Source of the DNA: Spirochaetota bacterium
Lineage (GTDB): Bacteria; Spirochaetota; UBA4802; JAFGJZ01
Direction of reading: 5' to 3'
NCBI GenBank assembly: GCA_023396615.1
Contig: JAEWVM010000246.1
Coordinates: 1-24,058, forward strand
Length of the DNA stretch: 24,058 nt
In this document: positions 14,752-22,993 of the stretch, piece by piece
Layout: each line of letters begins with the position of its first letter
Position numbering within the stretch: the stretch's first letter is position 1
Notes under the pieces: model-generated
Database searches by the model: none
Seen by the model: only the letters and a program-made list of their open reading frames with translations
What the model was told of the DNA's origin: nothing
Program-made: the position numbers and the translations under genes

Positions 14752-16696
14752 GATATTTCTATCGGCTGTTCTTTTTTCGGCAGGCGGAATATTGTCTGTT
14801 ATTTATCCTAAAAAGATTTCAAAACTTGTATCTTTTCTTTTGATCGTTGGGGGATCTTTAATAATACTTTTTTCTTCAATGAAATATCTTCTTTTTTCTT
14901 CCCTGACGGTAGAAAGCATGTCAGTTATGTTTTCATTTCCTTTCAAAGAAGTTATATTTAAAATGGATTCATTGTCTGCATTTTTTCTTTTGATTCTTTC
15001 ATGCGGTTTTATTTTTAATTCATATTCCTCATACATGAACTCGGTGAGAAAAAAACATTCAAGCAGGTTTGATTTTTTCTTTTTGTCCATATTTTATTCA
15101 GCGATGATTTTGGCCGTTACTGTTTCTCACAGCATTGTTTTTATTTCTCTTTGGGAAATAATGACTCTTTCGTCGTTTGCTTTGATTATGCTGAATCATA
15201 CACAGATTGAAGATTTTCCTTTTAAAATAAACTATCTTGCCGCTATGCATATAGGAATGTTTCTTCTTCTTGGAGCATTTCTATATATATCTGCTGATAC
15301 TGCTTCTTTTCTTTTCTCAGCTCCTCATCAGTTTAAAGGACTTATGTTTATTCTTCTTTTCTGCGGTTTTGCTTTTAAGGCTGAATTTGTTCCTTTTCAT
15401 CCTTGGGCCCCGCATCTATATCCTGAGATGCCCGCGCATGTTTCCGCTGCTTTTTCTGGATTTATGATGAAGCTCGGCATTTACGGAATTATGAGAACAT
15501 TCATTTCATTCAGTGAAATACCTTTATGGTGCGGTTATGCTGTTTTGGGAATTTCGCTTGCGACCACTTTTTACGGAATAATCTTCGCATTTGTTCAACG
15601 TGATATTAAGCGTCTTTTAGCCTATTCAAGCATAGAGAATATGGGAATAATCGGAATAGGAATAGGTTCCGGAATAATTTCATTTCATTACGGATATACA
15701 ACTGCCGGCATTTTCTCTTTTGCGGGTGCGTTGATACACGCGCTGAATCATTCAATATTTAAACCGCTTCTTTTTTATTCGGCAGAAGTTGTTGAGAATA
15801 TAACCGGCACACGCGATGTTGAAAAACTCGGCGGAGTAATGAAGTACGCTCCTGTTGCGGGAACCGCTTTTTTAATTGCTTCACTTTCAATCTGCGGAAT
15901 TCCGCTTTTTGCCGGATTTGCGGGAGAATTTTCAATTTATATCGGTTTACTTAAATCTATTGTAAAGAATCCTTCTGCCGGCAATGTTGTTTTCAGTGTT
16001 CTAGCTGTTTCTCTTCTTGCCTTGAGCGGAGCGATAGCTTTGATAACATTCGCTAAAGCTTTCAGTGTTATTTTTCTGGGAGAAAAAAGATCTCAGCATA
16101 AATTTGAAAAAGAATCCGCATCGTCTTACTTCCCGCTTATTGCGCTCTCTTTGATTTCATTTGTAAGCGGCATTTTTCCTCAATTTCTTGTTAAGCTAGT
16201 TTCAAAGCCTTTACTTGATATTTTCGGGATGGAATTTTATGCTTCTTTCGGATATATTTCACAGCTTTTTAAAAATCTGTCATATGTTTCGATTCTGCTC
16301 TCATCAACTATCCTTTTGATGTGTTTGATTAGATATATAATTTCAAGAAGAAAGATCGTCATTTCCGATACATGGGGATGCGGTTACGATAAACCTTCAA
16401 GCCGTATTCAATATACCGGTTTCGGTTTCTCAGAAAACTTTTCATCATCAATTTCAGGAATTATTCAGCAGAAAGACAAAAAAGCATCTGCATCCGGATT
16501 ATTTCCGCGCGAAGCTTTTTTCGCTGCCCGTTTTTTTGATATATTTGAAAGTAAATTATACTATCCTCTGATGAAATACTTCAGGCAAGCCCTTGCTGTT
16601 TTTTCAAACATTCAGAGAGGAAACACTCAGATATATGTTTTATACGGATTATTTTTCGCACTTGCTGTTGTAATCTGGATTATCGCGGGAGCCTGA
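14744..16696 (+). CDS. HyfB-like proton-translocating membrane subunit (NuoL/M/N antiporter family)
   Basis: 650 residues, almost entirely hydrophobic with roughly 14 or more membrane segments. The antiporter-family key residues are present: the TM5 Glu in SLWEIMTLSS, the TM7 Lys in FKAEFVPFHPWAPHLYPEMP, and the KRLLAYSSIENMGIIGIG block near the middle, then HALNHSIFKPLLF. The soluble C-terminal extension carries DTWGCGYDKP and RIQYTGFGFS, typical of HycC/HyfB rather than NuoL. It should couple redox energy to H+ or Na+ movement. Its start lies 8 nt inside the small-subunit gene; GGGGA upstream serves as ribosome binding site. Confidence 0.92.
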   Translation: MNKIFLSAVLFSAGGILSVIYPKKISKLVSFLLIVGGSLIILFSSMKYLLFSSLTVESMSVMFSFPFKEVIFKMDSLSAFFLLILSCGFIFNSYSSYMNSVRKKHSSRFDFFFLSIFYSAMILAVTVSHSIVFISLWEIMTLSSFALIMLNHTQIEDFPFKINYLAAMHIGMFLLLGAFLYISADTASFLFSAPHQFKGLMFILLFCGFAFKAEFVPFHPWAPHLYPEMPAHVSAAFSGFMMKLGIYGIMRTFISFSEIPLWCGYAVLGISLATTFYGIIFAFVQRDIKRLLAYSSIENMGIIGIGIGSGIISFHYGYTTAGIFSFAGALIHALNHSIFKPLLFYSAEVVENITGTRDVEKLGGVMKYAPVAGTAFLIASLSICGIPLFAGFAGEFSIYIGLLKSIVKNPSAGNVVFSVLAVSLLALSGAIALITFAKAFSVIFLGEKRSQHKFEKESASSYFPLIALSLISFVSGIFPQFLVKLVSKPLLDIFGMEFYASFGYISQLFKNLSYVSILLSSTILLMCLIRYIISRRKIVISDTWGCGYDKPSSRIQYTGFGFSENFSSSISGIIQQKDKKASASGLFPREAFFAARFFDIFESKLYYPLMKYFRQALAVFSNIQRGNTQIYVLYGLFFALAVVIWIIAGA

Positions 16697-16697
16697 A

Positions 16698-17633
16698 ATG
16701 AAAGAAATTGTTTTAAAATATGCTGTGTTTGGAATTTATATTCTCGTTTTCCCTTTTATTTATATTGGTCTTATAAATAAGCTCAAAAATATCTGGTGCG
16801 GCAGAAAAGGTGCTCCGGTTTTACAGCCGTTTTATGATTTTATTAAACTTTTAAAAAAAACAGAAGTTATAAGTTCAAAAACAACATTTGTTTTTTTCTT
16901 TGCTCCTGTTGTTTCATTCGTTGCGGTTGTTTTTGCCGCTCTGGTTGTTCCTGGGCCGTATGGAATTTCTATAATCAGCTTTGACGGAGATTATATTTTC
17001 TTCGCTTATCTTCTGAGTCTTTCAAAGTTTGTTTCAATAGCCGGAGCGATGGATACAGCAAGCAGTTTTGAGGGAATGGGTGCTGCACGTGAAGCATCTT
17101 TTACTTCATTTGTTGAACCCGCATATATGATGCTTTTGACTACTATAGTATATGTGACAGGTTTTCTTTCTTTTCAGCAAATACTTTTTGTCATACAGGG
17201 TTCGACCGGTTGGAGTTTCATTACCGGTGCGCCGATTATAGTTGCTCTGTTCATTATGCTTCTATCTGAAGGGTCAAGAATTCCGCTTGATGATCCAAAG
17301 ACACATCTTGAGCTGACAATGATCCATGAGGTGATGGTTCTTGATAATTCCGGGTTGTCGCTGGCACTGATAAACTATACTTCCGGCCTTAAGATGTGTG
17401 TCATAAGTTCGATCATTGCTTCAGTGTTGATTCCACAGGAGACGGTAGGATACAGGTATATTCTTCTGTTTTTTGCGATTATCGCTGGAACGGCTCTGAT
17501 TGTAGGAGCGATTGAATCAGTTTTCGCGAGAGTGAAGATGAGTCATGTTCCGCGTTTTGTTTTTACAATGGTTTCGGTTGCCATTTTCGTTATGGCGATT
17601 TCCTTTTTAAAAATTTTCAGAGGTGTAATATGA
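16698..17633 (+). CDS. HyfC/NuoH-like membrane subunit
   Basis: 311 residues with about eight membrane segments. It anchors the hydrophilic arm, and in complex I the related NuoH forms the quinone cavity. Visible blocks are VLQPFYDFIKLLKK near the N-terminus, AGAMDTASSFEGMGAAREA and, in the cytosolic loop, SEGSRIPLDDPKTHLELTMI followed by HEVMVLDNSG; the acidic residues of this loop are conserved in hydrogenase-4 and Ech membrane subunits. It begins 2 nt after the HyfB-like stop and its stop overlaps the next start as ATGA. Confidence 0.93.
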   Translation: MKEIVLKYAVFGIYILVFPFIYIGLINKLKNIWCGRKGAPVLQPFYDFIKLLKKTEVISSKTTFVFFFAPVVSFVAVVFAALVVPGPYGISIISFDGDYIFFAYLLSLSKFVSIAGAMDTASSFEGMGAAREASFTSFVEPAYMMLLTTIVYVTGFLSFQQILFVIQGSTGWSFITGAPIIVALFIMLLSEGSRIPLDDPKTHLELTMIHEVMVLDNSGLSLALINYTSGLKMCVISSIIASVLIPQETVGYRYILLFFAIIAGTALIVGAIESVFARVKMSHVPRFVFTMVSVAIFVMAISFLKIFRGVI

Positions 17634-18265
17634 GCGCGATAGCCGCTGTTCTAATAGGGGTAAGTCTCCTTTACATTTCAACTACCGCCCGTTTGGAATC
17701 TTATATTAAAATGCTTATGCTGCAGGGAATTCTTCTTTTTATGGTCGCGGCAGGAAACGCCCATGACATTTCTTTTACTTCAATTATAATAATAGGTGTT
17801 GAAACAATTCTTTTTAAATCAATTATGATACCTTTATTTTTGCTTAAGACAATAAGAAAGAATCAGATAAAAAGCGATGTTGAGTCATATTTTTCAGGTT
17901 TCACTTCACTTTTTATTGTAACGGCAATTTTAACTCTCGGTTTTCTTTCGGCTTATCTTTCTGCTTCATCAAATGCAGTTCTTGAACCTCTTTACTTCGG
18001 AATTTCTATTTCCGCAATGCTTACAGGATTTTTTATCATCGCTACCAGAAAGAAATTGATAACGCACATTATGGGATACATGATTCTTGAAAACGGAATT
18101 TTTCTGCTTTCTCTTTCCGCTGCAAAAGAAATGCCTTTTATCGTTAATCTCGGGGTATCCATGGATATTTTTATCGGGGTTTTTCTTGCGGGCATTTTTA
18201 TTAACAGAATTAAAACAAATTTTGATCAGCACGATATTGATGATATTTCAAGATTGAAGGATTGA
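17630..18265 (+). CDS. HyfE-like membrane subunit
   Basis: 211 residues with about six membrane segments; small antiporter-module subunit related to HyfE with a NuoK/MrpC-like half. The stretch IMGYMILENGIFLLSLS contains the membrane Glu typical of NuoK/HyfE, and RIKTNFDQHDIDDISRLKD is the charged C-terminal tail common in HyfE. It overlaps its upstream neighbour by 4 nt and precedes the HyfF-like gene by 1 nt. Confidence 0.9.
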   Translation: MSAIAAVLIGVSLLYISTTARLESYIKMLMLQGILLFMVAAGNAHDISFTSIIIIGVETILFKSIMIPLFLLKTIRKNQIKSDVESYFSGFTSLFIVTAILTLGFLSAYLSASSNAVLEPLYFGISISAMLTGFFIIATRKKLITHIMGYMILENGIFLLSLSAAKEMPFIVNLGVSMDIFIGVFLAGIFINRIKTNFDQHDIDDISRLKD

Positions 18266-18266
18266 T

Positions 18267-19688
18267 ATGTACGAATTACTTATTTATTTTCCGCTTTTGC
18301 TTGCTTTAATGTCGATTGTTCTCCGTAACAAGGCATTTTCTTTATATGTCTTGCCCATATGGTCAATAGTTCAGACTGCCATTATTTTCTTTCTTGTTTT
18401 CAGTAAATTTAATTTTCTATATCACGGAACTGAAAAGTATTTCGCAGTTGATAATTTAAGCGGATTGTTTCTAATAATTACCGGTTTTCTTTTTATCGGA
18501 AGCTCCTTTCACAGTATTGACGCTCTCAAAGAAAGAAATAAGCGGGATTCCTCATTTTATACATTCAATCTTCTTGTTTTTGTCTTTGCCGTTAATGCTC
18601 TTCTTATGAGCAAACATCTTGGTTTGATGTGGGTTTTTATTGAAGCAACAACACTTTCAGGTGCGATGCTGATCTATTTTGAAAAGAAACATTCCTCGAT
18701 TGAAGCAGCTTGGAAATATATTTTTATCTGCTCAATTGGTGTTGCCTTCGCTTTTATAGGGATAATATTTCTTTCGGCCGCATCTATTCATTCAGTTGAT
18801 CTTTTTTTCTCTGAGATGAATATTAACGCTCCAACGATGGATAAGACATGGCTTAAGTTCGGATATACTTTCGCTTTAATCGGATTCGGAACGAAGATGG
18901 GACTGGCTCCTGTTCACTCATGGCTTCCAGATGCTCATTCTGAGGCTGTTTGGCCTGTGTCCGCAATGCTTTCGGGAGCTCTTTTAAATGGAGCTTTTCT
19001 TGCGATAATGAAACTCACAAGAATTACCGAACTTGCAGGAATACGTTCTTTTTCATCGACACTTCTTCTTGTTATGGGAATTCTCTCAGTCTTGACAGCT
19101 GCTGTTTTTGTTCAAAAAACTAAAAATTACAAGCGATTACTTGCTTACTCCTCTATCGAAAATATGGGCATTCTCGCACTTTGTCTTTATGCCGGTGGAG
19201 GTGCTTTATTTGCGGCTCTTATCCATGCTCTTGGACATTCTTTAACAAAGGCTTCATTGTTTCTTACTACCGGAAATATTTATAGAAGGTATCACAGCAA
19301 AGAAATTTTCAAAGTAAGCGGATTGATTTCAACAGACAGGTTATCCGCAATAATATGGATAGTTTCCTTCTTTTGTATTATCGCTTCACCTCCGGGATTA
19401 TTGTTTGTCAGCGAGATTCTTCTTTTTAAGGAGCTAGTACAAAAAGAATCTTATGGTCTCATTATACTTCTCTTTGTGCTATTGGCAGCTGTTGTTTACG
19501 GTGCTGCTTTTGGTCTTCTTAAAATATGTGTCGGAGAAGCTCCATTGGATGTTGACAAGACCCGTTTTTCATTAAGGAATTATATTCCTCAGATTATATT
19601 TATTTCGGCAGTAATTATTTTAGGAATATATATGCCTGCTTCTTTTAAGAGTTTTATTGACAGTGCGCTGGAGGTTGTTACGAAGTAG
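18267..19688 (+). CDS. HyfF-like proton-translocating membrane subunit (NuoL/M/N family)
   Basis: 473 residues with roughly 14 membrane segments. The TM5 Glu is in VFIEATTLSGAML, the TM7 Lys in GFGTKMGLAPVHSWLPDAHS, and KRLLAYSSIENMGILALCL and HALGHSLTKASLFLTTG give the later channel Lys/His residues. With the HyfB-like subunit it makes two antiporter-type channels in the complex. It is the last gene of the operon, and no terminator is evident: its last 11 nt overlap the end of the converging WYL-regulator gene. Confidence 0.93.
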   Translation: MYELLIYFPLLLALMSIVLRNKAFSLYVLPIWSIVQTAIIFFLVFSKFNFLYHGTEKYFAVDNLSGLFLIITGFLFIGSSFHSIDALKERNKRDSSFYTFNLLVFVFAVNALLMSKHLGLMWVFIEATTLSGAMLIYFEKKHSSIEAAWKYIFICSIGVAFAFIGIIFLSAASIHSVDLFFSEMNINAPTMDKTWLKFGYTFALIGFGTKMGLAPVHSWLPDAHSEAVWPVSAMLSGALLNGAFLAIMKLTRITELAGIRSFSSTLLLVMGILSVLTAAVFVQKTKNYKRLLAYSSIENMGILALCLYAGGGALFAALIHALGHSLTKASLFLTTGNIYRRYHSKEIFKVSGLISTDRLSAIIWIVSFFCIIASPPGLLFVSEILLFKELVQKESYGLIILLFVLLAAVVYGAAFGLLKICVGEAPLDVDKTRFSLRNYIPQIIFISAVIILGIYMPASFKSFIDSALEVVTK

Positions 19689-20595
19689 ATGAATATTTTG
19701 AGAATAGTTCTTTTAAGTATTTTTTGAAACCATCTCTTACTGATTCCGGAGAAACTATTTCTATGTCTTTTCCCATGCTGAGAAGAATTTTATAAAGCCA
19801 TTCTTCATTTTGTGCATTAAATGTGATTATGGAAAACTCAGTAGACTGTTCAATCCGGCATTGTAGAAAAAATTCAGAGATCTGGGATTCAAAGGAATGC
19901 CTGAAACTGATGGTTATTTCAGTATCCGGTTTGATGATATATTCTGACTGATATTTCTTATGTTTTCGGCAGAAGCTTTTATCTGATACTTTTATTCCGG
20001 AAATTCTTGAAAGGCGGAAAGTTCTATAATCTTTCTTATCAAGACAATATGAATAGAGATACCAAGAATATGCTTTGAAAACCAGACTGATAGGCTCAAC
20101 TGTTCTTGCAGAACAATTTCCGATATAATCAGTGTAGGTGAAAGATAATAATAATTTCGAAAATATTGCCGAGTAAATGCTTCGGAAGTCGATATCAATG
20201 CTCAGTTGTGAACCCCATGGATTCATATCAATTATAATTCCATCATCGTCAAAATCGGTTTTTCTTCCATTTTCTATCATGTTAGTAAATTTATCGGCTG
20301 CACTTCTGATTCTTTCGCTTTGAATAATTCCTGATATTCCTTTCAATGCAGAAAGAACTTCAATGATGTCGTCTTCTGTGAAGAGGTGGCGTTCAAACCG
20401 GAAATTTTCCATTATACTAAAACCGCCTTCATTTCCCGGATAAGAAATTATGGGAATGCCGGCCATGTTTATTGAATCGATATCGCGATAAATAGTTCTT
20501 GTTGTGACTTCGAATCTTGATGCGAGTTCTTTTGCGCTGACTCGGTCTTTATTCAGTAAAATTACAACAATTGATAAAAGACGGTCAAGCTTCAT
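19678..20595 (-). CDS. WYL-domain HTH transcriptional regulator (YafY/DeoR-like)
   Basis: 305 residues. An N-terminal winged HTH (about 1-65) has LLNKDRVSAKELASRFEV and TTRTIYRDIDSINMAGIPI, the signature of HTH_11 regulators, followed by GNEGGFSIME. Residues about 140-215 form the WYL domain with KAYSWYLYSYCLDKKDYRTF, then RLSRISG. The C-terminal WCX-like region (about 230-300) follows. WYL regulators sense nucleotides or other ligands, often DNA-damage-linked; no ligand can be inferred here. The start overlaps the stop of the acetyltransferase gene by 4 nt, so the two are co-transcribed. Confidence 0.92.
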   Translation of the reverse strand: MKLDRLLSIVVILLNKDRVSAKELASRFEVTTRTIYRDIDSINMAGIPIISYPGNEGGFSIMENFRFERHLFTEDDIIEVLSALKGISGIIQSERIRSAADKFTNMIENGRKTDFDDDGIIIDMNPWGSQLSIDIDFRSIYSAIFSKLLLSFTYTDYIGNCSARTVEPISLVFKAYSWYLYSYCLDKKDYRTFRLSRISGIKVSDKSFCRKHKKYQSEYIIKPDTEITISFRHSFESQISEFFLQCRIEQSTEFSIITFNAQNEEWLYKILLSMGKDIEIVSPESVRDGFKKYLKELFSKYSSTS

Positions 20596-21092
20596 AAAGA
20601 GCTCAGATCGAATTTTCCATCGGTAAGAACGACTGATGTTTCTATTTGTCTTTCAGGTACTCCCCAGAATTTCTTGAGAAGAAGATTTTTGCTTCTATCA
20701 TCAACAAGAGAAAATCCGTTTTTCTGATAGAAACCTATTGCCCAAACTGCATCCTTCCACGTTCCGATGAGTACAGGTTTTTCAGAAGAAGAAATTAGAT
20801 GTTTCAGAATAATTCCGCCGATGCCCATATTGCGTTTTGATGTCCGGACATACGCGTGGCGGATAAGCTGAACTTCTTCCTTATCCTGAATTCCCATTAC
20901 ACCTATAATTTCATTATCAGAAGAATAGCATGAAAAAACAACTCCGTCAGGAATCTGCGCTCGAAGTTCTGATTCGCTCATATATGGTTCATGCCATCTG
21001 TCTTCCGGAATAATCCCTTTATAGGCGGAAGCTGCATCGTTGATTATTTCATAAATATCATTGAAATCGTTGTCATTGCATTGCCTTATCAT
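20592..21092 (-). CDS. GNAT-family N-acetyltransferase
   Basis: 166 residues. The GNAT fold is recognisable: MIRQCNDNDFNDIYEIINDA (beta1-alpha1), EIIGVMGIQDKEEVQLIRHAYV (beta4), RNMGIGGIILKHLI (motif A, R-x-x-G-x-G, acetyl-CoA pyrophosphate loop) and AIGFYQKNGFSLVD (motif B). The substrate, small molecule or protein N-terminus, cannot be told. It is upstream of and coupled to the WYL regulator by an ATGA overlap. Confidence 0.9.
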   Translation of the reverse strand: MIRQCNDNDFNDIYEIINDAASAYKGIIPEDRWHEPYMSESELRAQIPDGVVFSCYSSDNEIIGVMGIQDKEEVQLIRHAYVRTSKRNMGIGGIILKHLISSSEKPVLIGTWKDAVWAIGFYQKNGFSLVDDRSKNLLLKKFWGVPERQIETSVVLTDGKFDLSSL

Positions 21093-21105
21093 ATATACCC
21101 CTTTA

Positions 21106-21318
21106 TCACCAAATGAACGGAATTAACTTTTTTGAATTATTTTTATAAAATGCCCATCGTTCTTTAAATGTCTGCTCCAAAAGTATTTCTTCATCACGTA
21201 TTCTCCAAAATAAAACAATTAGAATTAAAATAGAGAAAATAAGCGGCATATAAGTGTTAAAAATGAAAGGAATTCCTGTAAAAGTCAATAGTATTCCATA
21301 ACAGACTCCGTTAAGAGA
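21106..21318 (-). pseudogene. remnant of an isoprenylcysteine/phospholipid methyltransferase-type membrane protein
   Basis: About 70 codons from 21318 leftward. FWRIRDEEILLEQTFKERWA followed by FYKNNSKKLIPFIW matches the C-terminus of the ICMT/PEMT-like family (R-I-R-x-E-E, Y-x-x-Y, R-L-I-P). Just upstream LNGVCYGILL stands in the place of the R-H-P-x-Y-x-G-x-x-L motif with the key R, H and P replaced. The frame is closed by TAA at 21321-21319 and the N-terminal half is absent, so it is a decayed fragment. A short TTG-initiated 60-residue product is possible but unsupported. Confidence 0.6.
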
Positions 21319-21413
21319 TTAATCATTAATAGAATATTTGTGTAAGTACTCAAGAATAAAAAATAATTAGTTATTATTTGCAATGTGAATTAATCGTTAA
21401 TTATATTTTAAAA

Positions 21414-21442
21414 TTGACTTTTTTCATAAGATTTTATAAATA
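21414..21442 (+). promoter_or_regulatory. putative promoter of the small secreted protein gene
   Basis: TTGACT (21414-21419) and TAAATA (21437-21442) are 17 nt apart in a very AT-rich stretch; TATAAA at 21435 is an alternative -10. AAGGAGAG follows at 21457-21464. Confidence 0.5.
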
Positions 21443-21464
21443 TTATATTATACAAAAAGGAGAG

Positions 21465-21483
21465 TGCGGAAGTAAAGCCCGCA
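21465..21483 (+). other. small hairpin between Shine-Dalgarno and start codon
   Basis: TGCGG (21465-21469) and CCGCA (21479-21483) can pair around 9 nt. It directly follows AAGGAGAG (21457-21464), which is otherwise 27 nt from the only plausible ATG (21492). Folding would bring the two closer, so it may be needed for initiation. Confidence 0.35.
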
Positions 21484-21491
21484 AAAAAACC

Positions 21492-21776
21492 ATGAAGAAA
21501 AAAATCATTCTATTATTTTCGGCTTTATTGTTTTCAGCTGTTTTTCTCGATGCAGCGGTTACGATCAGATATTATAATAAAGATTCAAATACGCACGTCA
21601 TGAAGGTAAAAATTTCCGGATCTTCTAAAACTGTTGAATTCGGCAGCAGCAGAACTTCTACTGTAACTATTCAGGGAGGAGATAATACCTGTGTGATCGA
21701 AACAACATGCGGAAACGTAACTGGAAAAGACGGCGCTAATATTGAGATTAAAAATGGTTGTATAAAAGTTAATTGA
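21492..21776 (+). CDS. small secreted protein of unknown function
   Basis: 94 residues from ATG 21492. Residues 1-21 are a clear signal peptide (MKKK, hydrophobic run, likely cut near LDA-AV). The mature 73-residue domain is Thr/Ser/Gly-rich with alternating strands (RYYNKDSNTHVMKVKISGSS, STVTIQGGDNTCVIE) and three Cys, two in TCVIETTC and one in NGC near the end, suggesting one disulfide in a small beta sandwich. No family is recognised. The frame extends upstream of the ATG without stop but that part lacks a ribosome binding site. It has its own promoter and a strong terminator and so is monocistronic. Confidence 0.75.
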   Translation: MKKKIILLFSALLFSAVFLDAAVTIRYYNKDSNTHVMKVKISGSSKTVEFGSSRTSTVTIQGGDNTCVIETTCGNVTGKDGANIEIKNGCIKVN

Positions 21777-21798
21777 TTTATAAAATCAGATTTTAAAT

Positions 21799-21829
21799 AA
21801 AAAACCGAAGATTTTATCTTCGGTTTTTT
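21799..21829. terminator. strong intrinsic terminator after the small secreted protein gene
   Basis: AAAAAACCGAAGAT (21799-21812), loop TTT, ATCTTCGGTTTTTT (21816-21829): a perfect 14-bp arm pair with an A-tract before and a T-tract after, so it could also work in reverse. Confidence 0.92.
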
Positions 21830-21835
21830 ATTATG

Positions 21836-21864
21836 TTGACCTTATTGATTCTGAAAACCATAAA
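21836..21864 (+). promoter_or_regulatory. putative promoter of the hydrolase gene
   Basis: TTGACC (21836-21841, 5/6) and CATAAA (21859-21864, 4/6) with the ideal 17-nt spacing, immediately after the terminator. The leader to ATG 21886 would be about 15 nt and contains GGAG. Confidence 0.55.
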
Positions 21865-21885
21865 TTGTCTGTTGCGGAGTTCGAA

Positions 21886-22815
21886 ATGAAAAGATTAAGA
21901 AAACCCCTGATTATTATTTCTATTGTTTTTATATTAATGAATATAATTGCATTCATGCAGTCCTATGGATTTACTCATTATGCGGGTGAAGAAAAAGATA
22001 TTCCGCTTGATATTGCTTCTTTGAGTATGAAGGATAAACTCCAGACGCTTGTTTTTGGTCTAAAAAAGCCGCGCACCATAAATTTTAGTTTTCCGTCTTA
22101 TGAGTACAAAACTGTAATTATAGGAAAGAATCCTAAAATTGAATGCTGGGAGTTCATTCATAAGAAGTCAAAAGGAACAGTTATTCTTTTTCACGGATAC
22201 GGCGGAAAAAAATCAAATATGCTTGATCGTGCTGAAGTATTTGCTTCTGAAGGATTTTCCTTTTTGTTGGTTGATTTCATGGGAGCAGGCGGATCCGAAG
22301 GCGATAAAACTACTATTGGTTATGATGAGTCGGAACAGGTCAAACGATGCTATGATTATATTTCTAAGAAAGAGAAAAATATCATTCTTTTCGGTTTTTC
22401 GATGGGAGCAGCTGCAATTATGAAAGCTGTCAGCGATTATTCGATATCGCCTTCCTCTGTGATTCTTGAATGCCCTTTCAGTACCCTTTATCGAACTGTG
22501 TGCAATAGATTTAATCTTCTTGGTGTTCCGCAGTTTCCTATTGCCGGGATGCTTGTTTTCTGGGGTGGAATTCAGCACGGGTTTTGGGGTTTTTCTCACA
22601 ATCCGTCTGATTATGCCGTGAACATGAAATCAAAAGTTTTGCTTCTTCATGGAAAACTCGATAACAGGGTCGGTCAGGATGAGATGAAACTTATCTATGA
22701 TAATATTCCTTCAGAAAAATATTTATTGGAATATGATGATGCAGAACATGAAACTATCTTTTCAAGCAATCCCGGAAGATGGAAGAAAGATATATTTTCT
22801 TTTATCAAATCTTGA
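21886..22815 (+). CDS. membrane-anchored alpha/beta hydrolase
   Basis: 309 residues from ATG 21886 (GGAG 6 nt upstream; an in-frame TTG at 21865 is less likely). Residues about 6-28 are an N-terminal membrane anchor or signal. The alpha/beta-hydrolase fold is clear: VILFHGYGGKKSNM (oxyanion region), LLVDFMGAGGSEG, the nucleophile elbow GFSMGAAAIM (Ser), LLLHGKLDNRVG (acid Asp) and DDAEHETIF (His). It resembles Hydrolase_4/serine aminopeptidase-like and BAAT-related lipases; an esterase or thioesterase substrate is not predictable. It stands alone between a terminator and a riboswitch. Confidence 0.88.
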   Translation: MKRLRKPLIIISIVFILMNIIAFMQSYGFTHYAGEEKDIPLDIASLSMKDKLQTLVFGLKKPRTINFSFPSYEYKTVIIGKNPKIECWEFIHKKSKGTVILFHGYGGKKSNMLDRAEVFASEGFSFLLVDFMGAGGSEGDKTTIGYDESEQVKRCYDYISKKEKNIILFGFSMGAAAIMKAVSDYSISPSSVILECPFSTLYRTVCNRFNLLGVPQFPIAGMLVFWGGIQHGFWGFSHNPSDYAVNMKSKVLLLHGKLDNRVGQDEMKLIYDNIPSEKYLLEYDDAEHETIFSSNPGRWKKDIFSFIKS

Positions 22816-22872
22816 TTTTGTTTAAAGCTTTTTACTTGACTTGATTTTTCATTTCAGAAAGAAAGAGATTAT

Positions 22873-22944
22873 CCGACGGGGTGGCGAAAGTCTGAGATTA
22901 TACCCGATGAACCTGCTGCAGGTAATTCTGCCGAAGGGAGACGG
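22873..22944 (+). promoter_or_regulatory. TPP (THI-box) riboswitch
   Basis: The conserved THI-box pieces occur in order: CCGACGGGGTGGCG (from 22873), CTGAGA (22892-22897), ACCC (22902-22905), GATGAACCTG, CTGCAGGTAATTCTGCCG (from 22917) and GAAGGGAGACGG ending at 22944. The spacing matches the thiamine pyrophosphate aptamer, and the CTGAGA and ACCTG boxes form the pyrimidine pocket. The closing P1 helix (CCGAC/GACGG) has one mismatch. TTGACT at 22836-22841 may be the -35 of its promoter, but a matching -10 is poor. Confidence 0.93.
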
Positions 22945-22963
22945 TCTTTATGATTGTTCATTC

Positions 22964-22993
22964 ATCTCCGCCGGAAATATTTACGGCGGAGAT
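22964..22993 (+). promoter_or_regulatory. riboswitch expression platform: hairpin sequestering the ribosome binding site
   Basis: TCTCCGCCG (22965-22973) pairs with CGGCGGAGA (22984-22992) around a 10-nt loop, plus an outer A-T pair. The right arm holds GGCGGAG, the Shine-Dalgarno for ATG 22998, and five T follow (22993-22997), so translation block is likely and termination possible. GGAGA at 22937-22941, within the aptamer's 3' part, is complementary to TCTCC (22965-22969) and could free the site when no TPP is bound. Confidence 0.75.

Noticed and set aside
14803..15090. 95-codon antisense frame in the HyfB-like gene
   Set aside because: Low-complexity Lys/Glu-rich shadow of a membrane-protein gene; no ribosome binding site or family.
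22213..22599. 128-codon antisense frame in the hydrolase gene
   Set aside because: Overlaps the catalytic core of a clear gene on the other strand and has no recognisable domain.
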